This document shows, piece after piece, positions 12,745 to 23,219 of a DNA stretch of 64,000 nucleotides. A program made the position numbers and the translations under genes. Numbering within the stretch: position 1 is the first letter of the stretch; each line of letters starts with the position of its first letter. A model generated the notes under the pieces. It did not search any database and was not told where the DNA came from. It saw only the letters and a list, made by a program, of their open reading frames with translations. Origin of the DNA: Plantago ovata (lineage: Eukaryota; Streptophyta; Magnoliopsida; Lamiales; Plantaginaceae); assembly GCA_028274465.1 (NCBI GenBank), contig CM051457.1, positions 95,975,982-96,039,981 on the forward strand, in the 5' to 3' direction.

Positions 12745-12830
12745 AAAAATGTTGTCGGCAAGGATCGAACCCACACCATTTCATTACCTAGCCTAGATAA
12801 TTACCACTAGGCTACATCAATGTTTTTGTA
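12745..12830 (-). repeat. tRNA-derived SINE-like sequence
   Basis: On the minus strand an A-box-like TAGCCTAGTGGT (about 12820) is followed after about 30 bases by a B-box-like GGTTCGATCC (about 12765), the split RNA polymerase III promoter of tRNAs and SINEs. The intervening part does not fold as a tRNA and no 3' poly(A) end or target duplication is clear, so it is probably a SINE head or remnant. Confidence 0.45.
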
Positions 12831-13677
12831 ATATTGGAACTATTAAAGTACTTATACAAGTTCGACCAAAGGTCACCTTCTCCAACTTAAACTCTGCAAC
12901 TCACACAAAACACACGCTATCGCGTCAGACTCCTGAAAACCCAAAATTCGTCCTTCAACCAAATTCCGAGAGATGTCGCTCTCAACCAAATCCCGGTATT
13001 GTATTCTGATTCAAACTCCAATTCTTCCTATAACCTCAACCTCTAATACTATATATACATTAATTAATCTGAGCAATTTACTCACCAAAAATCTCCCAAG
13101 AGATCTCGCCTCTCGACGCAGGTTTGTCGACTCAGGTTTGTCGATGCAGATTTTGTAGAAAGGTTAGTTCTGAACATTGGCTGTTAATTTCCGTATTGAT
13201 TCGCCTCTCGACTTCCCGTTTTTCTCTTTCTTTTCCTCCCGGAATTGATTAATACAAGATTCTCGGTTACCTCATTATCGTTTTATCTGATTGATTTTGC
13301 TTCTTACCTGTGTCTCTAATTATTTTTCTGTTCTTGTGATGAAATTAGGGGTTTTTTGCCTTCTTCATTAGGCCTGACCATTCTTGTGGAAGCTGCTCCG
13401 CAAATCCAACTCATAACTGTGAGTTTTGTGCCTTTTATTTCCTCTTCAATTCATTCTAGCTCGACAGTTGGTTATGAGGGAAATTTTAGGTTGGTTTCGT
13501 GTTTTTTAGGTTAATTGTCGTCATGTGTAATTTGGGATTTTTTTTTACATTGCCTGTGTATGTAATTATGTATGTCCTCTATGGAAATTGAGATGTGGTT
13601 AATTAAAACAATCACTATAAATGGTTTTGCATCTGTGTTGTAATTTTGTAACCTTGTATGCTCGAGCTGGTGAGTAG
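12831..13677. other. MULE interior, possible captured 5' gene end
   Basis: From 12850 the base composition becomes C-rich on the plus strand and an ATG at 12973 opens 61 codons (starting MSLSTKSRYC) ending at 13158, followed by GT- and T-rich, intron-like DNA. It looks like a captured promoter and first exon, but I do not recognise the protein. Confidence 0.3.
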
Positions 13678-14230
13678 TGATGAACGTCGAATTTGTCAGA
13701 TTCTAATTAATCAAATAAATTTGTATTTAGCCAAAGGCAATTCACAACTACAACGAAAACCGTAGTGTAGCAGTAGAATAACCTCGAGTGTCGATCTCTA
13801 AGGACTATAACTAGCTTTATCTAATATAACTTAAGAATATAAATCAACAGACGTCTTAGCAAAGGTTTTTCTTAACAGATAATGGAGATTGGTGATAGTA
13901 TGGTCATTCAAAGCATAGCAGGTTAATAATCATGCATAAATTCCTCGGTCTTGCATGGAGATCTTTGATCAATGAATTGTCCAATTGTGTTCCGTAATTA
14001 TTCAACACTACGAAGATAGAGGTTTTAGATAGATCAAAGAAATAAAGCAATAACTCAGAGTATAATGCGCGATATAGCCATTAGCATAATTATTAACCCT
14101 TCGCTAAGAAATTGTAACGATCCGACCAATCCGGTCGGCGTGGTTACTCATGGGCGCTCTCCGGGGTGATATGCTGGCCCCACAGACCAACACGGGTTCT
14201 AATCCGCGCACTTTGTCCTCACTCGTGCGT

Positions 14231-14335
14231 GCACCGGGAACTTCCCAATGGGTCACCCATCCTAGAATTGCTCCAGAGCAAGCACGCTTAACTCTGAAGT
14301 TCTTCTAGGTGGATTCCCGAAAAGAAAGGTGCACC
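14231..14335 (-). promoter_or_regulatory. 5S rRNA-derived promoter segment in Cassandra left LTR
   Basis: Minus-strand reading contains AGTTAAGCGTGCTTG and CTAGGATGGGTGACC, then GGGAAGT: the box A and box C parts of the plant 5S rRNA internal control region, in the correct order and spacing. In Cassandra this is thought to allow RNA polymerase III recognition. Confidence 0.85.
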
Positions 14336-14640
14336 TTGATGGTATGAGTAGCGTTCTCAACCCTTTTAAGCTTCTGAAATCTGGGGTGTTACAATCTACC
14401 CCCCTTAAAGCCTCGACGTCCTCGTCGAGCGCCTTAAGTGGTGGGGGTGACAAACTGACAATAACCTTTACCAACCGTCCACCCGATGCGGGCTTTGGGT
14501 TGGTCTAGGCTCTGATACCATTTGTAACGACCCGACCAATCCGGCCGGCGTGGTTACTCACGGACGCTCTCCGGGGTGATATGCTGACCCCACAAACCAA
14601 CACGGGTTCTAATCCGCGCACTTTGTCCTCACTCGTGCAC

Positions 14641-14745
14641 GCACCGGAAACTTCCCAGTGGGTCACCCATCCTAGAATTGCTCCAGAGCAAGCACGCTTA
14701 ACTCTGAAGTTCTTCTAGGTGGATTCCTGAAAAGAAAGGTGCACC
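14641..14745 (-). promoter_or_regulatory. 5S rRNA-derived promoter segment in Cassandra right LTR
   Basis: Second copy of the same 5S-like block, with the same AGTTAAGCGTGCTTG and CTAGGATGGGTGACC motifs on the minus strand. The two blocks differ by only a few bases. Confidence 0.85.
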
Positions 14746-15554
14746 TTGATGGTATGAGTAGCGTTCTCAACCCATTTAAACTTCTGAAATCTAGGGCGTT
14801 ACAGAAATCACATACTATCACCAACGAGAAGTTTAGCTACTCATAGATGTCATGCAATCAACAGAAATTATACCACGAATGAATGAAAACATGATGAAAG
14901 ATATATAAATATAAATAGAAAAACTGTAAGATACAATGTTATCGAAGGTTGTTAATCTCCGAAGAATCGCGATCTTACAAGCTCCAAAACGCTAAGAAAA
15001 AGTATCTCCTAAGCTAAGAACCCCCAGAACAGGCTCTGGAGAATTCCTACCTAAAACTATTGAGAAAGGTGAGAGAAAAGGTCTGGAAAAGTATGAAAAC
15101 GGAGAAAACTGAGCAACTATATATAGGTATTCGGGAGGTGTGGGGCGAAGGGCCCCACACACCGGGCGATTCGCCCCACGTCCCGGGCGATTCGCCCGGG
15201 AGCTTTTTTCGGCCAGATACGCGTTTTCGACGCGTTTTTGGATTTCTTCCCCTTTTCGGACTCGGTTTTTGCCTTCTAGTGACCTTTTAGCCTTCAAACT
15301 CGACCCCTAGACTTCAAATCCTATCCGGAATCTTTCAGATACTCCAATTAGGCCTTCGGAACACCAATTCCTTGTCTACTTCAATATAATTGCCCGAAAA
15401 GCCTCATTTTTCAACCAAAACCTGTAAAATACAAACTAAAGGGAAACGTGACACTATTCTAATAAAATGCACTAAAATATAGCTAAATTAACATAGAGGA
15501 TAGCTAAAATAGGTGAAAAAGACTCAAATGAAAGTGTAAAATACACATTCATCA

Positions 15555-17164
15555 AACTCCCCAAACCGAACCTTTGCTTGTCCTCAAGCAACTAAGCTAG
15601 ACTCTAATGCAAAAAACAATGCAACACAAAAAATGGAGTCTCATGCCAAATGAAATGAACTAATCTATCGAATCTATCAAAAAACACATGAACAACAACC
15701 ATACAAATCATATCATGAATATAGGTTGAAGAATGCCTCGATTGACTCATACACATTCACATAAGCACTTATGTCAAGACAAGATAGTCTCTCGTAACAT
15801 TCTCTACCTGGACCTAGTCAGTGACGACGTAATGAAACATGTTAGAATACGAATGGTTGTCCCGTGCCTAGAAACTGAGGACTTACTACTGTTCACCGAG
15901 TTAAGACTTTTCCTCAAAGATGTCGAACCAATACTGGCTCTCATCAAACGAAGGAGGGTTCCCTTAAAAAAGATAACACTCACCTATTCTACCCATCTCT
16001 CAAGCAAAGCCTTAAGCTATTCACCATTTCCTGAATGGCAGGACGAGGGTGGTCTAGAACAGATGACACTCAAACGAAAAGAAAAGATAGAAAATTACAA
16101 CACGATTACGATCATTACATGAATTGAAAAATGAGACAAAACACTTTGCTAAACTGCTATTTGGCTCTTTTTTGGACCCTTCTTTGCTTTTTTGGGGTCT
16201 TTTCCTTTTTTTTCTTTTTCTTTTTTTTCTTTTCCAGTTTTTGTTTTTTTTTTCTGGAATTTTTTTCTTAATTCTTTTTTTTTTGATTTTTTTTTAGCCA
16301 GCAGTAGCACAACGAAAAAGAAACAAAAATGACACGCAAACGACCTCCCCAAACCTATTCGAAAGAATAGGTTGGAGTAGAAAAAGAAAAATAAACTCAC
16401 AACACAAAATTGAAAAACGAAAAACAAGTCTAATGATAGCGTAACCCCCTCCCCAAACCTATTCGGAAGAATAGGTTGCAAACAAAGGATCACACAATCT
16501 CACACTACCTCCTTCCTAGGCATTTAGCAATCTCAAAGCAAGGTGAAGACTTGTTGCCTCTTAGGTACATAATTACTCGGGAAAACAACCATAAGACCCT
16601 AACATGCATCATCCTATTATAAAGGCCTTCGTGAACCGCAGTAGAGAAAACATCACTAAGTGATGTCGAGACTACCAAGCTTAACTAAGTGCAATACATA
16701 AATGTGACAAGCCAAGCGAGAAAAACCTCAAACAAATTCATAGAGATGAAGCATATGATTAATGGCATAATTAGTTAATCTACCCAATAAAAAAATTCAA
16801 AAAATTTGGCAATAAACTCCACATAAAACATGCAAGACTATCCTAGGATGAATGTAGTGAATGCAACTAAAAACTAAGAAAGCAGTAAACGTGCAAATGC
16901 AAATGCAAACAAAAAACAAGATACCATACTCAACATCACAAAGCCAAACAATACTTAACATCATGGTTCACATCCCATCCCCCTCATGAAACTTAAGCTA
17001 GTCCCTAGCAAAAGAGAATGAGTAAATAAAAAGTGATACTAGATGTTACCGAACGGTTTGGCCTCGGTCGGGTGAGAGCGGACATGTGAAAAGACTAATT
17101 ATCGGGATTGAAATCCCCATAATAGTCCCTCCACATGTCAGACAGGAGATCATTACCACTAATG
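15555..17164. other. Non-coding 3' internal region of the Athila-like element
   Basis: Contains the purine tract next to the LTR, the CTTGAGGACAAGCAA-type motif, and a long pyrimidine run (16160-16300). Two copies of a small palindrome, CCTATTC..GAATAGG (about 16357 and 16460), each follow CCCCAAA. It lies where pol would be, but no pol motif is visible in any frame. Confidence 0.6.
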
Positions 17165-18073
17165 TTATCCATTATCAAATGAAAACGAATCTTGTGCATC
17201 CGTTCCATTACTCCTCGCATCTTGGGAACCATCCTTGGCTCCTCTCCGTATCTGCTCAAGCAAGTCCACGATTCCCTGAAAACTAAAATTAACAAAACCA
17301 AGAAAAACAAAATCTAAAAAATAACTTAGGGAATCAGATGGAAAATAAAAAGAGTAAAGAGGATCAAAACTCCTTTGGGACTCATAGGTGGGTGCATGGA
17401 CCAGAACGTAGGAGTCAAGATCAAGAGTATCTGCCGCAATTGATTCAAAGACACCAAAATCTTCAGAGATTGGCTCCTCGACCTCAACACAACTCACGCC
17501 ATCACCTTCTGACTCAAGTGAAGCAATGGATTCAGTTATTACTTCCTCCACGACTTCCTCATGACCATCAACTTCGACATCCGCAAGTAAGGACGTGGAA
17601 TCCAAGCTAAGCACTGAGGAGACTACATCAATGGATTCTTCTCCACATTCCTCTTCATCGGCAATGTCGATTTCTGGTGGCTGACTACTGAAGCGAGACG
17701 TCCATGCCCTTGTCCCGGGAGGTGAGTCCCTATCCCAATGTTCCAGAAACTTGCTGGTTACTTCACCCCAAGTGCGCAACGATTCTTCCGGCGGGATTCT
17801 GAGCCATCTTCGAGCGTACCCTTTCAAGGCTCCCATAAATCCTCTCATACAAAGTTTCTCATGTGATAAGATAATCCCCTCCTCATTCTCATGAGGTATC
17901 CTCAACACACCTTCCTCGTACGTGTCTAAGAACCCTCTTGGATCATCACCTATTGAAAACGTGGAGAGAATGAAGTAGTACGAAGGATCAAGGTCATAAT
18001 TCCTGCAATCGTCATCCAATGTTATGAAAGGCCCTCGAGGCATCACATACCGGGGCAACGGTGGTTGACTCAT
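17165..18073 (-). CDS. Gag-like protein of non-autonomous LTR element
   Basis: 302 codons. The first half has the retrotransposon gag pattern around MRGFMGALKGYARRWL and TWGEVTSKFLEHW (residues about 75-115). After residue 130 it changes to a very acidic Glu/Asp/Val-rich stretch (EEECGEESIDVVSSV) with no zinc knuckle, protease or reverse transcriptase. It lies just downstream of the tRNA-Asp primer site. The acidic tail in place of nucleocapsid is unusual and suggests a deleted or rewired gag. Whether it still makes particles is unknown. Confidence 0.7.
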   Translation of the reverse strand: MSQPPLPRYVMPRGPFITLDDDCRNYDLDPSYYFILSTFSIGDDPRGFLDTYEEGVLRIPHENEEGIILSHEKLCMRGFMGALKGYARRWLRIPPEESLRTWGEVTSKFLEHWDRDSPPGTRAWTSRFSSQPPEIDIADEEECGEESIDVVSSVLSLDSTSLLADVEVDGHEEVVEEVITESIASLESEGDGVSCVEVEEPISEDFGVFESIAADTLDLDSYVLVHAPTYESQRSFDPLYSFYFPSDSLSYFLDFVFLGFVNFSFQGIVDLLEQIRRGAKDGSQDARSNGTDAQDSFSFDNG

Positions 18074-18380
18074 CCTTCATATAACTAGTTTATGCACAGG
18101 AGGAAACAAGAAACCCAGGAGCAGAATCCACAAAAGAAAAACAAAAACTTGCAAAGAAAAGAACAAAGAGTGCAAACAAACACAATGTAACCGAGAACTA
18201 CGAGAGCGCAAGCACGTAAGGTAACCGAGATCAGATTAGATGAATTTTCTGAAAAAGATAGGGGGGAAGAAATAGGGTAAGAAAGTGAGATTTCCTGAGA
18301 GCAAACCCCCAGAGCCTGTTCTTCTGTAGGGAACTGAATGCTGAAAATATAAATAAGCTAAACAGAAAAAAGGAGTATAG

Positions 18381-18398
18381 TCCCCGACAACGGCGCCA
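18381..18398 (-). promoter_or_regulatory. Primer binding site, tRNA-Asp type
   Basis: Minus strand reads TGGCGCCGTTGTCGGGGA, three bases from the LTR edge, matching the 3' end of plant tRNA-Asp apart from one base. It fixes the element's orientation. Confidence 0.88.
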
Positions 18399-18401
18399 AT
18401 T

Positions 18402-20955
18402 TGATGAACGTCGAATTTGTCAGATTCTAATTAATCAAATAAATTTGTATTTAGCCAAAGGCAATTCACAACTACAACGAAAACCGTAGTGTAGCAGTAG
18501 AATAACTTCGAGTGTCGATCTCTAAGGACTATAACTAGCTTTATCTAATCTAACTTAAGAATGTAAATCAACATACGTCTTAGCAAAGGTTTTTCTTAAC
18601 AGATAATGGAGATTGGTGATAGTATGGTCATTCAAAGCATAGCAGGTTAATAATCATGCATAAATTCCTCGGTCTTGCATGGAGATCTTTGATCAATGAA
18701 TTGTCCAATTGTGTTCCGTAATTATTCAACACTACGAAGATAGAGGTTTTAGATAGATCCAAGAAATAAAGCAATAACTCAGAGTATAATGCGCGATATA
18801 GCCATTAACATAATTATTAGACATAATTACTTTTGATACCCCCACTAAACAGCTACTTTTCATCCTAGTCCATCTATCGCGGAAAATTACAAATAAACCC
18901 AAGTCACCGTCCGACATTGACTCCGGCGCCCTCTCTCTCCTCAAAACTTACCAACCAAACACGCCCTTATGTCTAAATTACTGTTTTTTTCTTTTCCTCT
19001 TTCTTTTTTCTTTTTTCTATTTTTCTTTTTCCTTTTTACCATCAACATCTTTTTTCTTTTTTCTATTTTCCTCTTTTCCTCTTTCTTTTTTCCATTTGCA
19101 AATCGAAGATTTGCAGATCGGAGAAGCTCTGCTCCGATCTGCAAATCGGAGCAGACACTGTGCTCCGATCACTGCTGCAGATCGGAGCAGCTCCGATCTG
19201 ATCTTGAACGGAGCAGACACTCTGCTCCGTTCAAGATCGGAGCAGAGCTGCTCCGCTCCGATCTGCAGATCGGAGCAGCTCGGCTCCGATCTGCAAATCG
19301 GAGCAGAACTCTGCTCCGATATCGGAGCAGAGCTGCTCCGCTCCGATTTGCAGATCGGAGCAGAGCTCTGCTCCGATCTTGAACGGAGCAGACACTCTGC
19401 TCCGTTCAAGATCGGAGCAGAGCTGCTCCGCTCCGATTTGCAGATCGGAGCAGCTCTGCTCCGATCTGCAAATCGGAGCAGAACTTTGCTCCGATCTTGA
19501 ACGGAGTAGACACTCTGCTCCGTTCAAGATCGGAGCAGTGTTGCTCCGCTCTGATTTGCAGATCGGAGCATATCCGATTTGCAGATCGGAGCAGCTCTTC
19601 TCCGTTCTGCAAATCGGAGCAGAACTTTGCTCCGATCTGCAAATCGGAGCAGAGTTTGATTGGAGAATCGGAGCAGAGCAGAGCTGCTCCGATTTTCCGA
19701 TTGCTGCTCCAATCTCAGCAAATCGGAGCAGCTGTGATTTTTTTTATTAATTAATTAATTTATTTTTTAGCTTTTTTCATTTTGTTTTATTGTTTTCTCA
19801 TTTTTTTTTATTCATAATAATTCTTAGGGCTTGTTTACAAATAGTTTTGTGGACTATTTTGAATTATAGTTAAATTATGTGTGTTAATTTTTAAATATTT
19901 TGTGTCAATATTGTAAACATTAAAACATTTGGGTAAATGTGTAATAAATGAAACTTCATGTTGTTTGGAATAATTCAGAATTACAAATTCCGACGAGGGC
20001 GAAAAGGTCATTTCCAAGGCTTAGAGCGCCGAAAGTCAAAGTCGTGGGTTAATCTGTAATTACGTTTATATAGCAGGGGAAGATTACGTAATAAAAAATA
20101 TAGATGGACTAATCTGTAATAGCGGAAAATAGCAGGGGTACCAAAAGTAATTTGCCCTAATTATTAACCATTCGCTAAGAAATCACATACCACAGAAATC
20201 ACCAACGAGAAGTTTAGCTACTCATAGATGTCATGCAATCAACAGAAATCATACCACGAATGAATGAAAACATGATGAAAGATATATAAATATAAATAGA
20301 AAAACTGTAAGATACAATGTTACCGAAGGTTGTCAATCTCCGAAGAATCGCGAGCTTACAAGCTCCAAAACGCTAAGAAAAAGTATCTCCTAAGCTAAGA
20401 ACCCCCAGAACAGGCTCTGGAGAATTCCTACCTAAAACTACTGAGAAAGGTGAGAGAAAAAGTCTGGAAAAGTATGAAAAACGGAGAAAACTGAGCAACT
20501 ATATATAGGTATTCGGGAGGTGTGGGGCGAAGGGCCCCACACACAGGGCGATTCGCCTGGTGTGGGGCGACTCGCCCCACGTCCCGGGCGATTCGCCCGG
20601 GAGCTTTTTTCGGCCAGATACGCGTTTTCGACGCGTTTTTGGATTTCTTCCCCTTTTCGGACTCGGTTTTTGCCTTCTAGTGACCTTTTAGCCTTCAGAC
20701 TCGACCCCTAGACTTCAAATTCTATCCGGAATCTTTCAGATACTCTAATTAGGCCTTCGGAACACCAATTCCTTGGCTACTTCAATATAATTGCCCGGAA
20801 AACCTCGTTTTTCAACCAAAACCTGTAAAATACAAACTAAAGGGAAACGTGACACTATTCTAATAAAATGCACTAAAATATAGCTAAATTAACATAGAGG
20901 ATAGCTAAAATAGGTGAAAAAGACTCAAATGAAAGTGTAAAATACACATTCATGA
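18402..20955 (-). repeat. Right LTR (element 5' LTR) with nested hairpin MULE
   Basis: Matches 13678-15554 on either side of the insertion at 18820-20157. The final bases differ (CATTCATGAG), so the exact edge is 20953-20955. Confidence 0.85.
18820..20157. mobile_element. Non-autonomous MULE with GGAGC hairpin array (copy 2)
   Basis: Left end GACATAATTACTTTTGATAC, right end reversed GGGCAAATTACTTTTGGTAC. A perfect 9-bp duplication, taattatta, lies at 18811-18819 and 20158-20166, and the uninterrupted target is visible in the sister LTR near 14085-14105. The array at about 19100-19735 is twice as long as in copy 1 and consists of alternating GATCGGAGCAGAGCT and AGCTCTGCTCCGATC units plus TTGAACGGAGCAGACACTCT spacers. 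Outside the array it is closely similar to copy 1. Long frames over the array on both strands are repeat artefacts. Confidence 0.92.
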
Positions 20956-21838
20956 GTTAGAATTGGGAATTATTATGATTAAATTTAGGTAGAGGTGGTT
21001 AGACACAGGAATGTGATGTAATTTGGCAAACAGCTTAGATGTATCTCCTTAATAACTTGATCAAGTCTTCAAACTTAAAACCTCACAATAAGAGTTCGAT
21101 TTATGTTATATACTAATTTAGTTATGTGACTTGTTGAATACATGTATATTAATGGACTTCTGAATTTTGTTATATTTACAGAAATTTGTAATCTGTTGCA
21201 CATTTCATAGATTGGTGTCGATTTATGACAGTAATCATTATGGAAATATACATGTAAGCTAAAAGTGGCTTCTTTGTGTGTCCAATTATGTCTCTTGGAA
21301 CTCAAGACTTCAAGAAATGCTTTTCTTTTCATTGGTTGGTAATTTGGATCTTTGTTGAACTGTAAGTTTCGAAAACTTCATCATTTCATAAATAACTCGA
21401 TCTGGCTATTTTTAATCTTTCAATCCACCAGATCATTGCATTTTTCTTAGGATACTTCTTCATTTTTATTTAGAAAACTCAACGACGGAAATGATAGATA
21501 TTAATAGATTGTTGAGGAGATGCACATCAGCACATGAAATTTTGATAAAGAAATGGATGCAACAAGATTTTGTAATTTGTAGTGCATCTGCAATCAGTGT
21601 TAGTTTCTAACAGTAGTCATTAAGGAGATACATGTAAGCTGTGAAAGGGGGGTAAGACGGTAGTTCCTAACGGAATTTTAAATTACTGATGATTACATGG
21701 TGTGCTCTAATTAGTCTACTTGCTTAGAAGATTCTTGTAGCTGTACTCTAGTATATTTATGTTGAGTGTTGAGTGTTTAAAAGATGCTGCTAGACATGTT
21801 AGTACGTTGTTTGCTCAATTCCTATGAAAGTTCAATTT
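20956..21838. other. MULE interior between retrotransposons
   Basis: About 880 bp of T-rich, intron-like DNA belonging to the original MULE. No coding frame or RNA gene supported. Confidence 0.45.
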
Positions 21839-21843
21839 GTCTG

Positions 21844-23142
21844 TGATGAATGTGTATTTTACACTTTCATTCGAGTCTTTTTCATCTATTTTAGCTATCC
21901 TCTATGTTAATTTAGCTATATTTTAGTGCATTTTATTAGAATAGTGTCACGTTTCCCATTAGTTTTTATTTTACAGGTTTTGGTTGAAAAACGAGGTTTT
22001 CCGGGCAATTATATTGAAGTTGACAAGGAATTGGTGTTCCAGAAGCCTAATTGGAGTATCTGAAGGTTTCCGGATAGGATTTGAAGTCTAGGGGTCGAAT
22101 CTGGAGGTTAGAATGCCACTAGAAGTCAGAAACCGAGTCCGAAAAGGGGAAGAAATCCAAAAACGCGTCGAAAACGCACAAAATCCCGAATTTTGCTCCC
22201 GGGCTAGTCGCCCCGGACTTGGGGCCCTTCGCCCCGTGTGTGGGGCCCTTCGCCCCACACAAATTCGAAGCCTATATATAGTTGCTCAGTTTTTCTCCGT
22301 TTTTCATACTTTTCCAGACCTATTCTCTCACCTTTCTCTGTAGTTTTATGTAGAACTTCCCAGAGCCTGTTCTGGGGGTTCGTAGCTTAGGAGATACTTT
22401 TTCATAGCAGTTTGGAGTTTGTAAGATCGCGATTCTTCGGAGACTGACAACCTTCGGTAACATTGTATCTTACAGTTTTTCTACTTATTTTTGTATATCT
22501 TTCAATATGTTTTCTTCTATGATTTCTGTTGATTGCATGACAACTATGAGTAGCTAAACTTCTCGTTGGTGATAGTATGTGAATTCTTAGCGAAGGGTTG
22601 ATAATTATGCTAATGGCTATATCGCGCATTATACTCCGTGTTATTGCTTTATTTCTTTGATCTATCGGAATCTATATCTTCGTATTGTTGATTAATTATT
22701 GCACACAATTGGACAATTTATTGGTCTTCGACCTATTAAAATCTATATCTTCGTAGTGTTGAATAATTACGGAACACAATTGGACAATTCTTCGACCAAT
22801 CAAAATCTATATCTTCGTAGTGTTTGATAATTACAACAGGACAATTTATTGATCAAAGATCTCCATGCAAAACCGAGGAATTTACGCATGATTATTAACC
22901 CGTTATGCTTTGAAGGACCATACTATCACCAATCTCCATTATCTGTTAAGAGAAACATTTGCTATATCGTCTGCTGTTTTTATATTCTAAATTAGATTTG
23001 ATAAAGCTAGTTATATTCCTTAGAGATCGACACTCGAGGTTATTCTACTGCTACACTACGGTTTTCGTTGTAGTTGTGAATTGCCTTTGGCTAAATAATA
23101 AATTTATTTGATTAACCGGAACCGACAATTCCGTGATCATCA
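21844..23142 (+). mobile_element. Solo LTR of the Athila-like family
   Basis: Starts TGATGAATGTGTATTTTAC and ends GTGATCATCA, in the opposite orientation to 13678-20955, and matches those LTRs along its length. A perfect 5-bp duplication, gtctg, flanks it (21839-21843 and 23143-23147), so it arose by LTR-LTR recombination of a complete insertion. It carries neither nested element. One local tandem duplication of a GAATTGTTCCAATTGTG-like region (22690-22850) has expanded it. Confidence 0.92.
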
Positions 23143-23219
23143 GTCTGCACAAATGAGCATCTTTTATCTTATTTTTAATTCCATAAAATAAAGATTTACG
23201 TCATATTTACAGCAGAACC

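Larger units (their letters stand above)
14113..14803 (-). mobile_element. Cassandra-type TRIM retrotransposon
   Basis: Two 281-bp LTRs (14113-14393 and 14523-14803), TGTAACG..GTTACA, enclose only 129 bp. On the minus strand the inner edge of the right LTR is followed by TGGTATCAGAGC, the initiator tRNA-Met primer site, and the other edge has a purine tract (AAGGGGGGTAGAT). A perfect 5-bp duplication, gaaat, flanks it (14108-14112 and 14804-14808). Both LTRs contain a 5S-rRNA-derived segment, the defining trait of Cassandra. It encodes no protein. The sister LTR at 20160-20190 shows the empty site. Confidence 0.92.
13678..15554 (-). repeat. Left LTR (element 3' LTR) with nested Cassandra
   Basis: Starts TGATGAACGTCG and ends ACACATTCATCA. 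It matches 18402-20955 and, inverted, 21844-23142. The Cassandra insertion at 14113-14803 interrupts it. Confidence 0.87.
13678..20955 (-). mobile_element. Gag-only Athila-like LTR retrotransposon
   Basis: Minus-strand element. LTRs begin and end TGATGAA..TTCATCA. The LTRs carry the later insertions at 14113-14803 and 18820-20157; without these each is about 1.2 kb. In element orientation, the 5' LTR is on the right, followed at 18381-18398 by a primer binding site complementary to tRNA-Asp. A gag-like ORF follows, then a non-coding region, and finally a CTTGAGGACAAGCAA motif (about 15573-15590) and a GGGGAGTT tract before the 3' LTR, as in Athila elements. No protease, reverse transcriptase or integrase is present, so it depends on a partner. 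The right outer edge reads CATTCATGAG rather than CATTCATCA, and the flanking 5-mers do not match cleanly. Confidence 0.82.

Noticed and set aside
14262..14474. Minus-strand 70-codon frame in Cassandra as a gene
   Set aside because: It overlaps the 5S-derived block and LTR edge; Cassandra encodes no protein.
16149..16493. 114-codon minus-strand frame as a basic protein
   Set aside because: It arises from a long pyrimidine run and small palindromes in a non-coding retrotransposon region; composition is Lys/Phe simple sequence.
19100..19735. Resemblance of GATCGGAGCAGAGC to a sequencing adapter
   Set aside because: The word differs from the common adapter by an inserted or changed base and is embedded in an element with 9-bp target duplications in three places, so it is genomic.
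19100..19735. CRISPR-like alternation of repeats and spacers
   Set aside because: Units are palindromic, irregular in spacing and lie inside a plant MULE; there are no cas genes.
19096..19754. Open frames of 78-137 codons on both strands over the GGAGC array, and similar ones at 4237-4706
   Set aside because: They are by-products of a palindromic repeat without stop codons. Frames exist on both strands at once and encode only repeats of RSEQS/GAELL-type words.
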